Part shown: in pieces, positions 46,029 to 55,625 of the stretch
How the letters are laid out: each line of letters opens with the position of its first letter
How positions within the stretch are numbered: the stretch's first letter is position 1
Source: Actinopolymorpha alba DSM 45243
GTDB lineage: Bacteria > Actinomycetota > Actinomycetes > Propionibacteriales > Actinopolymorphaceae
Length of the DNA stretch: 64,000 nt
Assembly: GCF_000373925.1 (NCBI RefSeq)
Contig: NZ_KB892801.1
Span: 62,001 to 126,000, forward strand
Reading direction: 5' to 3'
Made by a program: the position numbers and the translations under genes
Notes under the pieces: model-generated
What the model saw: only the letters and a program-made list of their open reading frames with translations
Told to the model about the DNA's origin: nothing
Database searches by the model: none

Positions 46029-47114
46029 TCAGACGTAGCGTTCGAGGATGCTGGACTCGGCCAGCCGGGAAAGCCCCTCGCGGACCGAGCGGGCGCGGTG
46101 TTCGCCCACTCCTCCGACCGCCTGGAGGTCGTCGATGCTGGCCGCCAGGAGCTTCTGCAGGCTCCCGAAATGCTCGACCAGCCGGTCGATGACCGCCCCG
46201 GGCAGTCGGGGAACCTTGGCCAGGAGGCGGTAACCGCGCGGGCTCACGGCGGCGTCGAGCGCGTCGCCGCCGTGGCCGAGTGCACGAGCGGCCGAGCTGA
46301 TGTCGAGCAACTCCGTCGACGACAGGGCATCCAGCTCGGCCAGCGCCTCCTCGACCCCACGCGAGCGGCGGCCGGTCGACTGCGGGAGGTAGTCACGGGC
46401 GACGAGTTCGCGCTCGGGGTCGACACCCGCCACGAGTTCGTCAAGCTGGAGGGCGAGCAAGCGGCCGTCGACGCCCAACTCGACGACGTACCCGTGGATC
46501 TCGTTGGCGATCCGCCGCACCATCTCGAGCCGCTGCGCCACCTGGGCGACGTCCCGGACAGTCACCAGGTCTTCGATCTCGAGTGCGGAGAGTGTGCCGG
46601 AGACCTCGTCGAGGCGGAGCTTGTAGCGCTCCAGCGTCGCGAGCGCTTGGTTGGCCCGGGACAGGATCTGCCCGGCGTCCTCGAGGACGTACCTGAGGTC
46701 GTCGACGTACAGGCCGATGATCCGCATCGACTGGGACACGGACACGACGGGGAAGCCGGTCTGCTTGGCGATGCGTTCGGCGGTGCGATGGCGGGTGCCC
46801 GTCTCCTCCGTCGGGATCGACGGGTCGGGCATCAGGTGTACGGCGGCGCGGAGGATCCGGGTGCAGTCACGGTCGACGATGATCGCGCCGTCCATCTTGG
46901 CGAGCTCGCGCAGTCCGGTGGCGCTGAACTCGACGTCGAGCGCGAATCCGCCCGTACAGATCGACTCGACGGTGCGGTCGTAGCCCAACACGATAAGCGC
47001 GCCCGTCCGACCGCGGAGGACGCGCTCAAGGCCGTCGCGCAGGGATGTGCCCGGCGCGACGGCGGCGAGTGTCGCCCGGAACTTGGCATCCGGGCTTTTG
47101 TCACTGGCAGCCAC
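46029..47114 (-). CDS. disA: DNA integrity scanning diadenylate cyclase
   Basis: A 361-residue protein starting at GTG 47114 behind AGGAGAGTT. The N-terminal DAC domain has the DGA motif (Asp75-Gly-Ala, KMDGAIIVD) and RHR motif (Arg108-His-Arg110, GTRHRTAER) needed to make c-di-AMP from two ATP. A helical spine leads to C-terminal helix-hairpin-helix DNA binding ([20 protein letters not shown]). It scans for branched DNA and signals via c-di-AMP. In most actinomycetes radA adjoins disA; here a 3.8-kb stretch with a rhamnosidase separates them. Confidence 0.97.
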   Translation of the reverse strand: MAASDKSPDAKFRATLAAVAPGTSLRDGLERVLRGRTGALIVLGYDRTVESICTGGFALDVEFSATGLRELAKMDGAIIVDRDCTRILRAAVHLMPDPSIPTEETGTRHRTAERIAKQTGFPVVSVSQSMRIIGLYVDDLRYVLEDAGQILSRANQALATLERYKLRLDEVSGTLSALEIEDLVTVRDVAQVAQRLEMVRRIANEIHGYVVELGVDGRLLALQLDELVAGVDPERELVARDYLPQSTGRRSRGVEEALAELDALSSTELLDISSAARALGHGGDALDAAVSPRGYRLLAKVPRLPGAVIDRLVEHFGSLQKLLAASIDDLQAVGGVGEHRARSVREGLSRLAESSILERYV

Positions 47115-47397
47115 AACTCTCCTGGGATGGTCAGGCCTGCTCGCGTAAGTCTACGGGCCGGGGTTTCGCGATGTACTCCGCGCCATGCGGGGAACGTCCC
47201 GGTCGTGTCGCGTTCATGGTTTGACGTCAGGACCCCGGTCTGGAGTCGCCAGGTTGCCCGAGCTGACCGGTAGTGGACATGAGAGAGCCTCGGGAGTGCC
47301 GGCGTGTCGCCGTCCAGGCGGGGAATTCTGGAGCCCGTATGTCCAGACCGGTCCCATTCGTGCCAGTCGCCTCTCGACGATTTGGAGCCTGCCCCGC

Positions 47398-50064
47398 ATG
47401 AGATTTCTCGTCCCGTACCGCCTGCGAACGGAGTACGCCGACGACCCGATCGGCGTCGATGACGCCCAGCCACGCTTCTCCTGGCTGCTCAGCGCGGTCC
47501 TCACGGGCCCCCAGGGCGGCAGGTACGAAGAGTCCGCCGAGGGAGCGGCGCCCGCGCAGGAGGCGTTCCAGGTCCTCGTCGCGACCGACCCAGCGCTCCT
47601 GTCGGCAGGTCAGGGCGACGTCTGGGACTCCGGGCGGGTGGAGTCGGGAAGCACGTGCCAGGTGGAGTACGCGGGGGCGCCGCTGCGGGCCGCGACCCGG
47701 TATGTCTGGGCCGTTCGGGTCTGGGATGACAACGGCGAGATGTCGGAGTGGTCGGAGCCGGCCGCGTTCGAGATGGGGCTGCTCGAACCCTCCGACTGGT
47801 CCGGCGCGGTGTGGATCAGTCGCCAGGCTGGTGGGGGTGCCGACGGGGCCCGTGCCGCGCTGCCCGCGCCGCTCCTGCGGAAGGCGTTCCACCTGCCGGC
47901 CGGCGACGTGGTGCGGGCGCGGCTCTACGCGTGCGGGCTGGGGTACGGCGAGTTCTTCCTCGACGGTGAACGGGTCGGGCGGGCGGTGCTGGACCCGGCG
48001 CCCACGAACTACGACGCGACCGTCCTCTATTCGGCGTACGACGTGACAGACCTGGTGCGCCGGGGAGGTTCCGAGCACGTGCTGGCGGCGACGCTCGGCC
48101 GCGGCCGGTACGGCGACGCCACCCCGAACGTGTGGTACTGGGAGCAGGCGCCCTGGTGGGACCACCCGAAGGTTCTCGCGCAGCTGGTCGTGTCGTATGC
48201 CGACGGCCGGACCGAGCAGGTCGTGACCGACGCGAGCTGGCGGACGGCCGACGGGCCGATCCAGGAGGACTCGTTGTACGCCGGGGAGCGGTACGACGCG
48301 CGGCAGGAGGTGCCCGGCTGGGCCGGGGTGGGGTTCGACGACTCCGCGTGGGTCTCCGCGGTGCCGGCCGCGGCGCCGAAAGGCGTGCTGCGGTCGCAGC
48401 GGGTGGAGCCGATCGAGCCGCTCGGTGAGGTCGGGCCGGTGGGGCTGCGGGAGCCCGTGCCGGGGGTTCAGGTGTTCGACCTCGGGCAGCAGTTCGCCGG
48501 GTGGGCGCGGCTTCGCCTGTCGGGGCCGGCGGGCACCGAGATCCAGGTGCGTTACGGCGAACGCCTGCTCGATGATGGCACCGTCGATATCAAACAGGGC
48601 CACATCTATCGCGACATGCAGACCGACACGTACGTGCTCCGCGGCGGAGGGGTTGAGATCTACGAGCCGCGGTTCTCATACAAAGGTTTTCAGTACGTCC
48701 AGGTGGAAGGGCTGCCGGAGCCGCCGGAACTCACCGACCTGACCGGGATCGTGGTGCACACCGCAGTGGCGTCGACGGGCGAATTCGAGTGTGACGACGA
48801 CCTGGTGAACCGGATCCATGCGGCCACCAGGTGGGCGGTGCTCAACAACTTGCACGGAATTCCGACGGACACGCCGGTCTTCGAAAAGAACGGTTGGACC
48901 GGCGACGCGCATCTGACCGCCGATGTCGCGGCGTACAACTTCCACCTGCCGCGCTTCTACACGAAGTGGCTGGGGGACTGGGCGGACGCCCAGAAACCGA
49001 ACGGCGAGTTTCCCCCGATCGTGCCCACGAGCGGTTGGGGATATCACGGTGACGAGAAGTCGGGAATCCGCGCGCCGATCCCGGCCTGGGATGTGGCGTA
49101 CGTCGAAATTCCGTGGGTGATGTACCAGCATTACGGCGACATCCGGGTGCTGGAGCGGCACTATGACCGGCAGCGCCGCTATCTCGACTATCTGGTCGAG
49201 GGTTTTGTTCGCGACGAGGTGGTGCTGGTCGGTCTCGGAGACTGGCTGCCGCCGGGCCATCACGGGATGCCGCCGGAGGGGCCGGGAATTTATGAGACGG
49301 CCTACACCTTCCGGTTCGCGCAACTCCTTGGCGAGATCGCGACTGTCCTGGGGCGTCAAGACGACCTTGCGGGGTACGCCGAAGTCGCCGCGAGGGTCCG
49401 GGCGGGCTTCAACCGGACGTTCTACGACGCCGCGACCGCGACCTATCACGGTGAACGGCCGACCGACTATCGCCAGGCGGCGAACGTGATCGCGCTGTGG
49501 TTCGGGCTGGTGCCAGAGGCCGCGTACGACCAGGTCCTGGCCAACCTGGTGGCGGATATTCACGCCCGTCAGGATCACCTTGACACCGGGGTGATCGGGA
49601 CGAAGTTCCTGTTCCCGTTGCTGACCCGGCACGATCACGTCGATCTCGCCTTCACGGTGGCGACCCAGCGGACATATCCGGGCTACGGGTACTGGATGGA
49701 GCAGGGCGCGACCGCGTTGTATGAGCACTGGCAGGCCGATTCCCGCTCGCGTAACCACCATTTCTTCGGGCACGTCGACCAGTGGTTCATCGAGGACCTC
49801 GCCGGCGTACGCCCGGCAGCGCCCGGATATGCGCGGGTGCGGGTGCGCCCGGTGCCGCCGCGGGCGTTGGGGCGGGCGCAGGTGCGCCTTGACACCATCC
49901 GTGGTCGGGTCGCGTCCGCGTGGCGGCGACGTGGGGACGGCTTCGAGGTGACGGTCGAGCTTCCACCGGGTGTGACGGGTGAGGTGCACGTACCTCAGGC
50001 CGGTGGAGGGTACGCCGTACACGAGTGCGGCCCGGGCGCCCACACCTTCGAGTCAGAGAGCTGA
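47398..50064 (+). CDS. Alpha-L-rhamnosidase, GH78
   Basis: About 888 residues from ATG 47398 (MRFLVPYRLRTEYADDPIGV). The frame is open 71 codons upstream without family similarity. N-terminal Fn3-like and rhamnosidase-N domains (to about 430) bear ATRYVWAVRVWDDNGEMSEW. The (alpha/alpha)6 barrel follows, with the general acid Glu496 in FEKNGWTGDAH and a general base Glu776 in TALYEHW. A C-terminal beta domain ends the protein. No signal peptide is seen, so it would act on imported oligosaccharides. It lies between disA and radA and is followed by 880 bp of repeats. Confidence 0.93.
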   Translation: MRFLVPYRLRTEYADDPIGVDDAQPRFSWLLSAVLTGPQGGRYEESAEGAAPAQEAFQVLVATDPALLSAGQGDVWDSGRVESGSTCQVEYAGAPLRAATRYVWAVRVWDDNGEMSEWSEPAAFEMGLLEPSDWSGAVWISRQAGGGADGARAALPAPLLRKAFHLPAGDVVRARLYACGLGYGEFFLDGERVGRAVLDPAPTNYDATVLYSAYDVTDLVRRGGSEHVLAATLGRGRYGDATPNVWYWEQAPWWDHPKVLAQLVVSYADGRTEQVVTDASWRTADGPIQEDSLYAGERYDARQEVPGWAGVGFDDSAWVSAVPAAAPKGVLRSQRVEPIEPLGEVGPVGLREPVPGVQVFDLGQQFAGWARLRLSGPAGTEIQVRYGERLLDDGTVDIKQGHIYRDMQTDTYVLRGGGVEIYEPRFSYKGFQYVQVEGLPEPPELTDLTGIVVHTAVASTGEFECDDDLVNRIHAATRWAVLNNLHGIPTDTPVFEKNGWTGDAHLTADVAAYNFHLPRFYTKWLGDWADAQKPNGEFPPIVPTSGWGYHGDEKSGIRAPIPAWDVAYVEIPWVMYQHYGDIRVLERHYDRQRRYLDYLVEGFVRDEVVLVGLGDWLPPGHHGMPPEGPGIYETAYTFRFAQLLGEIATVLGRQDDLAGYAEVAARVRAGFNRTFYDAATATYHGERPTDYRQAANVIALWFGLVPEAAYDQVLANLVADIHARQDHLDTGVIGTKFLFPLLTRHDHVDLAFTVATQRTYPGYGYWMEQGATALYEHWQADSRSRNHHFFGHVDQWFIEDLAGVRPAAPGYARVRVRPVPPRALGRAQVRLDTIRGRVASAWRRRGDGFEVTVELPPGVTGEVHVPQAGGGYAVHECGPGAHTFESES

Positions 50065-50084
50065 CCCGGTCTTCGGCTGGCACC

Positions 50085-50174
50085 CCCGAGTTGTCATAGG
50101 TTTCTCGGTCTCTTAAGAGACCGAGAAACCTATGACAGCTCGGGCTGACCAAAGGGCTTGTCTCATATCGCGGG
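50085..50174. repeat. Loopless 60-bp palindrome with conserved flank, family C copy 1
   Basis: Positions 50085-50144 form a 60-bp palindrome around TTAA with 29 of 30 pairs matching. The flank 50157-50174 (CTTGTCTCATATCGCGGG) is the exact complement of 58750-58767, which precedes the related hairpin there. The module is thus present twice in opposite orientation. It starts the 878-bp gap between GH78 and radA, which holds five repeat elements and no gene that I can support. Confidence 0.9.
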
Positions 50175-50192
50175 CAGATCTGAAGGGCCTTG

Positions 50193-50255
50193 CGTCGAAC
50201 CTCGAGTAGATGCCCAGTTCCCGCGCAAAAGTGGGCATCTACTCAAGATTCGACG
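50193..50255. repeat. Long inverted repeat, family B copy 5
   Basis: The 24-nt arms 50193-50216 (CGTCGAACCTCGAGTAGATG...) and 50232-50255 differ at two pairs. The tip GCCCAGTTCCCGCGCAAAAGTGGGC resembles the other family B tips although the outer stem is unrelated in sequence. Confidence 0.85.
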
Positions 50256-50421
50256 AGGTCGGTGTCTGTTCGCCGCGATCGCCACCCGCTCCTTGAGAAG
50301 CCCGGCTGGTCGCCGCCGCGAACTCACACCTCGCCGACGATGGAACCGAGCTGCCAGATCGTCACCAGGTCCCAAGACAACGAGCTTTGAGTAAACCCGC
50401 AGTCCGTAGCATCTATTCGGC

Positions 50422-50473
50422 AAGATTGTGAAGGCTTCGGGGTGTTGTAGCACCCTAAAGTCTTCACAATCTT
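50422..50473. repeat. Inverted repeat with inner stem
   Basis: Perfect 12-bp arms AAGATTGTGAAG (50422-50433) and CTTCACAATCTT (50462-50473), with inner GGGTG/CACCC closing a TTGTAG loop. It is more A/T-rich than its surroundings. No second copy was seen in the window. Confidence 0.8.
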
Positions 50474-50609
50474 AGTTGGCCTGAGATTGGCGTGCCCTGA
50501 CGCGCCTTTCCCTACCCTGCCGGGCGAATCCAGCGCGCTTCGTGGGAAGTTGCCACTGAACCTTATTCAAAACCAATCTTCCGGGGCGCGGCTCCTGGAG
50601 TTGTTGGAG

Positions 50610-50685
50610 CGAAGTTGATCAACGGCCCCGGATTCGGACGCCCACCGCGGGGAGCGCCCGATTTGCGGACCGTTGATCAACTTCG
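50610..50685. repeat. Inverted repeat, family F copy 1
   Basis: Perfect 16-bp arms CGAAGTTGATCAACGG (50610-50625) and CCGTTGATCAACTTCG (50670-50685), each containing the palindrome GTTGATCAAC. The stretch TTTGCGGACCGTTGATCAAC (50662-50681) recurs exactly at 58717-58736. Confidence 0.85.
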
Positions 50686-50721
50686 CCCGAGCACGGAGCC
50701 ACGACTGGCGGGACCTCGCGT

Positions 50722-50773
50722 GGCGACTTCCTGCGAAGCAAGCTGAATTCCCCTTGCCTGGCGGGAAGATGCC
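50722..50773. repeat. Inverted repeat with GAATTC loop, family E copy 2
   Basis: Outer arms 50722-50734 and 50761-50773 pair with three mismatches. The inner GCAAG/CTTGC stem and GAATTC loop match, in inverted orientation, the element at 35422-35493. Confidence 0.75.
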
Positions 50774-50942
50774 CTGCCTCGCGCCGGAGAAGGTGTACAC
50801 AAGGTGAGACGCCACCCGTGCCAACGCCCCGACGTGGCGCAGCTGCATCCGCAAAGAAGCCGCGACGGTGGGCTGCTGAATCCGCCATCCGTACGCAAAG
50901 GGCGCGGGTCAACCACCCGGCGAAATCCTGTCCGTGCGACCC

Positions 50943-52346
50943 CTACGAGGTGGGGCGGCGGGGGAGGCTCACGACGGTGCCCAGCCGGGCGGCGACGTGG
51001 AGCGCCTCACCGAGGTGTGGCACCTCCTTGACCCGGATGCCGTCGGGTGCGGGGCCGCTGTCGGGGGGTACGAGCGCCTCCGTGAAGCCCAGGCGTACCG
51101 CCTCGGCCAGCCGTCGCTGCACCCCGGTCACCGGGCGTAGCTCGCCGGCGAGCCCCACTTCACCGAGGGCGATCATCAGGGGCGGCAGCGGCTGGTCGGT
51201 GGTGGAGCTCGCCACGGCGAGGGCCACGGCAAGGTCGGCGGCCGGCTCGCGCAGGCGTACGCCACCGACTGTCGAGGCGTAGACGTCCTGGTTGCCGATC
51301 CGCAGGCGGCCGCGGCGCTCGAGGACGGCGAGCACCATGGCGAGCCGGCTCGAATCCAGCCCGGACGTCGCCCGGCGCGGGCTGGCCAGTGCGGACGGCG
51401 CGACCAGCGCCTGCACCTCGGCGAGCAAGGGACGCTTGCCTTCGACCGTCACGGTGACGCAGCTGCCCGGAACGGGATCCGGACGGCGGGTCAGGAACAA
51501 CCCGCTCGGGTCGGGGAGGCTCCGCAGCCCGCCGTCGGCGAAGTCGAAGCAGCCGACCTCATCGGAGGGGCCGAAGCGGTTCTTGACCGCGCGGACCATC
51601 CGCAGCCGGGAGTGCCGGTCGCCTTCGAAGTGGAGTACGACGTCAACCAGGTGCTCGAGCACCCGCGGCCCCGCGATCGAGCCGTCCTTGGTGACATGGC
51701 CGACGAGCAGGGTCGCGATGCCGCGTTCCTTGGAGACCCGGATCAACGCGGACGCGACCTCGCGCACCTGAGTCACGCCACCCTGGGCGCCGTCGACGGC
51801 CGCGGAAGCCACCGTCTGAACGGAGTCGAGCACGATGAGGTCGGGCTGGACGGCGTCGATGTGGCCCAGCACGGCGGAGAGGTCGGTCTCGGCGGCGAGG
51901 TAGAGAGTGGGTGCGAGGGCGTCGATGCGTTCGGCGCGAAGGCGTACCTGCGCAGTGGATTCTTCCCCCGACACGTAGAGGCTGCGCCCACCCGACCGGG
52001 CCCGCTCGGCGGCCACCTCCAGGAGCAAGGTGGACTTGCCGACCCCCGGCTCGCCCGCGACCAGGATGACACCGCCCCGGACGAGACCACCGCCGAGCAC
52101 CCGGTCGAGCTCGGACACGCGGGTGGGTTCGGAGCGGGCCGCCTCGACGTCCACCTGGCCGATCGGCAAGGCCGGCTCGCTGACGGGCCCGGCGGCCGTG
52201 ATGGTCACCTTGGCGCCGCCGACCTCCTCGACGGTGCCCCATGCCTGGCACTCACCGCAGCGGCCGATCCATTTGACGGTCTGCCAGCCGCATTCGCCGC
52301 AGCGGTAGGCGGGTTTGGGGGAGCGGGAGATCGTTGCTCTGGCCAT
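50943..52346 (-). CDS. radA: DNA repair protein RadA
   Basis: A 467-residue protein from ATG 52346 (MARATISRSPKPAYRCGECG). The N-terminal zinc finger has Cys16, Cys19, Cys30 and Cys33. The RecA-like ATPase shows Walker A GEPGVGKSTLLLEV, Walker B LIVLDSVQTV and the RadA-specific KNRFG (VKNRFGPSDEVG). The C-terminal Lon-like domain includes VNPAVALAVASS-type sequence (DLAVALAVASSTTD) and GEVGLAGELRPV. RadA is a branch-migration helicase in homologous recombination and antagonises DisA in Bacillus. It precedes disA on the same strand but is separated from it by the GH78 gene. Confidence 0.97.
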   Translation of the reverse strand: MARATISRSPKPAYRCGECGWQTVKWIGRCGECQAWGTVEEVGGAKVTITAAGPVSEPALPIGQVDVEAARSEPTRVSELDRVLGGGLVRGGVILVAGEPGVGKSTLLLEVAAERARSGGRSLYVSGEESTAQVRLRAERIDALAPTLYLAAETDLSAVLGHIDAVQPDLIVLDSVQTVASAAVDGAQGGVTQVREVASALIRVSKERGIATLLVGHVTKDGSIAGPRVLEHLVDVVLHFEGDRHSRLRMVRAVKNRFGPSDEVGCFDFADGGLRSLPDPSGLFLTRRPDPVPGSCVTVTVEGKRPLLAEVQALVAPSALASPRRATSGLDSSRLAMVLAVLERRGRLRIGNQDVYASTVGGVRLREPAADLAVALAVASSTTDQPLPPLMIALGEVGLAGELRPVTGVQRRLAEAVRLGFTEALVPPDSGPAPDGIRVKEVPHLGEALHVAARLGTVVSLPRRPTS

Positions 52347-52454
52347 GAGGAGCAAGGCTAGGGTGCGGCTCCGACAATTCAGGCGCCAACTCCGGCCGGG
52401 CCGCCCGGAATTTCTGGTAGGCGAGTTCGGCCGGACGACTTAGGCTGAGGAACT

Positions 52455-52940
52455 GTGAGCACACAGACCAAAACAGATGTGAGCACAGGTATCACGATGG
52501 TGCCCATCGGCGTCGTGGTCGGCGGACGTCAGGAAATCCGTGAGAATGACTGGTCCGATGTCACGGCGCGGATCGTGCTCGACGACGCGCTCCTGGAGCC
52601 TGAGGCGACCCTCGGGCTGGTGGCGTTCTCGCACCTCGAGGTGGTCTATTTCTTCCACCGCTCGACCCGAACCCGCGTGGGCGCCGCACATCCACGAAGC
52701 AACCCGCACTGGCCACGCGTCGGCGTTCTCGCCGATCACAGCCCGCATCGACTCAATCACCTTGGCGTGTCCTGTTGCGAGCTTGTGGGCATTGACGGCC
52801 TGACATTGACGGTCCGTGGGCTCGACGCGGTGGACGGAACGCCGATCCTGGACGTCAAACCGTACGTCGAGGAGTTCGGGCCACGCGGACCTGTCAAGGA
52901 ACCCGCGTGGATCCGCGAACTCATGCGTACCTACTACTAG
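52455..52940 (+). CDS. tRNA m6t6A37 methyltransferase TrmO-like (TsaA/UPF0066)
   Basis: A 161-residue protein starting at GTG 52455 with GAGGAAC upstream. The C-terminal half has the family hallmarks: HPRSNPHWPRVGV resembles the conserved RPNPIG-like segment, and LDAVDGTPILDVKPYVEEF is the diagnostic strand with the Asp-Gly-Thr and Lys-Pro-Tyr. TrmO uses SAM to methylate N6 of t6A37 in some tRNAs. In the RPNPIG block this protein has SNPHWPRV, so it may belong to a divergent branch of the family. It is divergent from radA over 108 bp. Confidence 0.8.
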   Translation: MSTQTKTDVSTGITMVPIGVVVGGRQEIRENDWSDVTARIVLDDALLEPEATLGLVAFSHLEVVYFFHRSTRTRVGAAHPRSNPHWPRVGVLADHSPHRLNHLGVSCCELVGIDGLTLTVRGLDAVDGTPILDVKPYVEEFGPRGPVKEPAWIRELMRTYY

Positions 52941-52965
52941 CCGCCGCGGGGAAGAGTGGCGGCGT

Positions 52966-53664
52966 TCAGAACGCGCGCCACCACAGGTTGACGGCGTAGT
53001 CGACCTCGAGGCCGGGGTGGTTCGCGACCACCCATTCGGCGACCTCGGGCCGGAACTCGATCCTGACCACCGACTCGAAGTCCTCCCGCCGCTCGAAGCG
53101 CCAGCGGATGTCGAGGGGCTCGCGGGACCAGCCCTGGCGCGCCCAGAAGCGTTCGACCTCGCGGGCGTCGTACTTCGGGAACGCCGCGCGGAACCACCCA
53201 CCAAAGGTGCTCCGGGTCGCGTCGTTGTCGATGATGAACGCCGCACCGCCGCGGCGTACCACCCGGCGAAGCTCGGCCAACCCAGGCTCGCACCCGGGCC
53301 CGAAGAAGTACGCCCACCGCGCGTGTACGACGTCGACGGAGGCGTCGGGGACCGGCAGCAGCTGCGCGGAACCCTGCCGGACCTCCACGTTGCGCAACCC
53401 CGCACACCGCCGGCGGGCCCGGTCGACGAGGTCCCCATGGGGCTCCACACCGATCACCCGCGCGGCCTGCGCCGCGAACCCCGGCAGGTGAAAACCGCTG
53501 CCGCAGCCGACGTCGAGGACACGGGCGCCGGTCAAGGGTCGGCGTTCGAGCATGGCGGACTCGATCACCCGGTCGGGGTCGACGGCGAGGTTCTCGAGTT
53601 CGTAGGTCCCGGGGCTGTTCCAGATGTTGGGGCTCGGCCGGGCGCCCTTCGCGATCCGCGGCAT
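52966..53664 (-). CDS. Class I SAM-dependent methyltransferase
   Basis: A 232-residue protein. The SAM-binding loop is ARVLDVGCGSGFHLPGFA, motif II follows in VIGVEPHGDLVDRAR, and post-I/III motifs appear as VDVVHARWAYFFGPG and ELRRVVRRGGAAFIIDND. This order fits the Methyltransf_11 (UbiE/small-molecule) group. The C-terminal third ends with YAVNLWWRAF, where the substrate pocket probably lies. No substrate can be inferred. It ends 25 bp from the convergent trmO gene and starts 27 bp from the stop of the Cys-rich gene, so it may be the second gene of that transcript. Confidence 0.87.
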   Translation of the reverse strand: MPRIAKGARPSPNIWNSPGTYELENLAVDPDRVIESAMLERRPLTGARVLDVGCGSGFHLPGFAAQAARVIGVEPHGDLVDRARRRCAGLRNVEVRQGSAQLLPVPDASVDVVHARWAYFFGPGCEPGLAELRRVVRRGGAAFIIDNDATRSTFGGWFRAAFPKYDAREVERFWARQGWSREPLDIRWRFERREDFESVVRIEFRPEVAEWVVANHPGLEVDYAVNLWWRAF

Positions 53665-53691
53665 GTCGAAGGCTCTGACCTGACCCGTGGC

Positions 53692-54474
53692 TCAGGTGAG
53701 CTTGCGGGCGCGGGACGCCTTCGCCTTGGCCCGCAGCGGGTCCGCGGGATGCGGGGCCAGCCGTTCCCGGGCGGCGAGATGGGCCTCGCAGTGCTTGACG
53801 ACTTCGTCGTACGCACCCTTGCCCATGAGCTCGACCAGCTCGGCCTTGTTGGACAGGTAGAGCGGCTCGCGCGCGGTGTGCGCCTCGGTGTTGCCCGTGC
53901 AGTACCAATCGAAGTCGTGGCCGCCGGGCCCCCATCCGCGCCGGTCGTACTCCGTGATCGTCACCTCGGTGTAGGTGGTGCCGTCGGTGAGTTCGACGTC
54001 GCGGTAGAGCCGCCGGATGGGAAGCTGCCAGCACACCTCCGGCTTGGTCTCCATCGGATGGAGGCCGGTACGCAGCGCGTACTTGTGCAGGGAGCAGCCG
54101 GTGCCGCCCTCGAACCCCGGCCGGTTGTGGAAGATGCAGGCGCCGTCGTAGACGCGGGTCTTGCGGTCGCCGTCCTCGTCGGTCTCGATCCAGCCGTTCT
54201 TGCTGCCTTCGGCGCGTAGCTGCCAGTCCTCGGCGGTGAGCTTCTTGACGAAGCCGCGGACGCGCTTCTCGTCCGCCTTGTCCGCGAAGTGGGCGCCGAG
54301 TACGCAGCACCCGGCGTCGGGTTGTTCGGTGAAGATGCCAGGACAGCCGGCGCCGAAGATGCAGTTCCACCGGGACGTGAGCCAGGTGAGGTCACAGCGG
54401 AAGACCTGGTCGGCGTCGTCGGGGTCGGTGAACTCCACCCACGCGCGAGGGAAGTCAAGCGATACCTCGGGCAC
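53692..54474 (-). CDS. Conserved Cys-rich cytosolic protein of unknown function
   Basis: About 260 residues from GTG 54474 ([20 protein letters not shown]). I recognise this type as widespread in actinobacteria but without known function. Cysteines are clustered: [20 protein letters not shown], then [40 protein letters not shown] and [10 protein letters not shown]. That pattern resembles YkgJ/DUF3109-type proteins predicted to hold zinc or Fe-S clusters. An Arg/Lys/Ala-rich tail ends the chain. The methyltransferase gene follows by 27 bp and may be co-transcribed. Confidence 0.7.
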   Translation of the reverse strand: MPEVSLDFPRAWVEFTDPDDADQVFRCDLTWLTSRWNCIFGAGCPGIFTEQPDAGCCVLGAHFADKADEKRVRGFVKKLTAEDWQLRAEGSKNGWIETDEDGDRKTRVYDGACIFHNRPGFEGGTGCSLHKYALRTGLHPMETKPEVCWQLPIRRLYRDVELTDGTTYTEVTITEYDRRGWGPGGHDFDWYCTGNTEAHTAREPLYLSNKAELVELMGKGAYDEVVKHCEAHLAARERLAPHPADPLRAKAKASRARKLT

Positions 54475-54672
54475 GCCCCGAACCCTACGCCCCGGCCGTC
54501 CGCGCACAGCCGCGCCCCGCCGGACCGGCTCGCGGAGGTCACGCCGCGCCGTACCAGCTCGATCGCCGCGGCCAGTCCTGACCTGGACGGGTTTGTGTCC
54601 AGATGGGCTCCACCCCTGACCAGCCCGGGCGCTGCGGAGCGCCGGTCGGGCCTAACCGGGTAGCGTCAACTC

Positions 54673-55614
54673 ATGCGGCTTGGCGTGCTCGACGTGGGCT
54701 CCAACACCGTCCATCTCCTCGTGGTCGACGCGCGCCCCGGTGCCCGACCCCTTCCGGCCTACTCCCACAAGGCCGAGCTCCGGCTCGCCGAGCACCTCGA
54801 CGACCAGGGCGCTATCTCCGACGCCGGGCGGGCGGCACTCGAGCGGTTCGTGGCCGAGGCGCTCGAGATCGGTGAGGACAAGGGGTGCCAGTCGGTTCTG
54901 GCGTTCGCCACCTCTGCCATCCGGGAGGCGACCAACGGCGACGACGTCCTCCGTGCGGTCGCCGAGTCGACCAGCGTCGAACTCTCCGTTCTGCCCGGTG
55001 CGGAGGAGGCCCGGCTCACCTTCCTCGCCGTGCGCAGGTGGTTCGGATGGTCCTCGCGCCGGCTGCTGGTGTTCGACGTCGGCGGCGGGTCGCTGGAGAT
55101 CGGCATCGGTGTCGACGAGGACCCCGACGCCGCGCTGTCGATGCCGCTGGGTGCGGGTCGCCTGACGCGTGACTGGTTCACGTCCGACCCGCCGGACCGC
55201 GACGAGGTGCGGGCGTTGCGCAAGTACGTCCGAGCCGAGATCGCGCGGCACGCCGGTCTGGTGGTGCGGTTCGGTGCGCCGGACCATGTGGTGGGTACGT
55301 CGAAGACCTTCCGCCAGCTGGTCCGGGTCTGCGGCGCGGCGCCGTCGTCCGAAGGGCCCTACGTCAAGCGGGTGATGGCGCGGAGCGTGCTGGAGCAGTG
55401 GATCCCGAAGCTGGCCGCCATGTCGGCGGGGGAGCGGGTCGAACTGCCTGGCGTCTCACCGGGACGCGCGCACCAACTCCTCGCTGGCGCGATCGTCGCT
55501 GACGCGGCCATGGATCTGTTCGGGGCTGAGGAACTCGAGGCGTGTCCCTGGGCGCTGCGTGAGGGTGTGATCCTCCGGCACCTCGACACGATGGAGCCGG
55601 AGGACTTCGCATGA
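54673..55614 (+). CDS. Ppx/GppA-family exopolyphosphatase
   Basis: A 313-residue protein. The ASKHA fold is evident: [20 protein letters not shown] (phosphate 1), [11 protein letters not shown] with its catalytic-loop residues, [12 protein letters not shown] carrying the expected Glu, and [15 protein letters not shown] (phosphate 2). The length matches the short actinobacterial Ppx1/Ppx2 proteins that lack the C-terminal HD domain. These hydrolyse polyphosphate and/or pppGpp; the two activities cannot be separated by sequence. It starts the ppx-BadF-isomerase run typical of actinomycetes. Confidence 0.92.
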   Translation: MRLGVLDVGSNTVHLLVVDARPGARPLPAYSHKAELRLAEHLDDQGAISDAGRAALERFVAEALEIGEDKGCQSVLAFATSAIREATNGDDVLRAVAESTSVELSVLPGAEEARLTFLAVRRWFGWSSRRLLVFDVGGGSLEIGIGVDEDPDAALSMPLGAGRLTRDWFTSDPPDRDEVRALRKYVRAEIARHAGLVVRFGAPDHVVGTSKTFRQLVRVCGAAPSSEGPYVKRVMARSVLEQWIPKLAAMSAGERVELPGVSPGRAHQLLAGAIVADAAMDLFGAEELEACPWALREGVILRHLDTMEPEDFA

Positions 55615-55625
55615 CAGAGCTGTCC

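Noticed and set aside
50567-50942. Several short open frames in the GH78-radA gap
   Set aside because: They overlap hairpin repeats on both strands, lack good start contexts and show no protein similarity.
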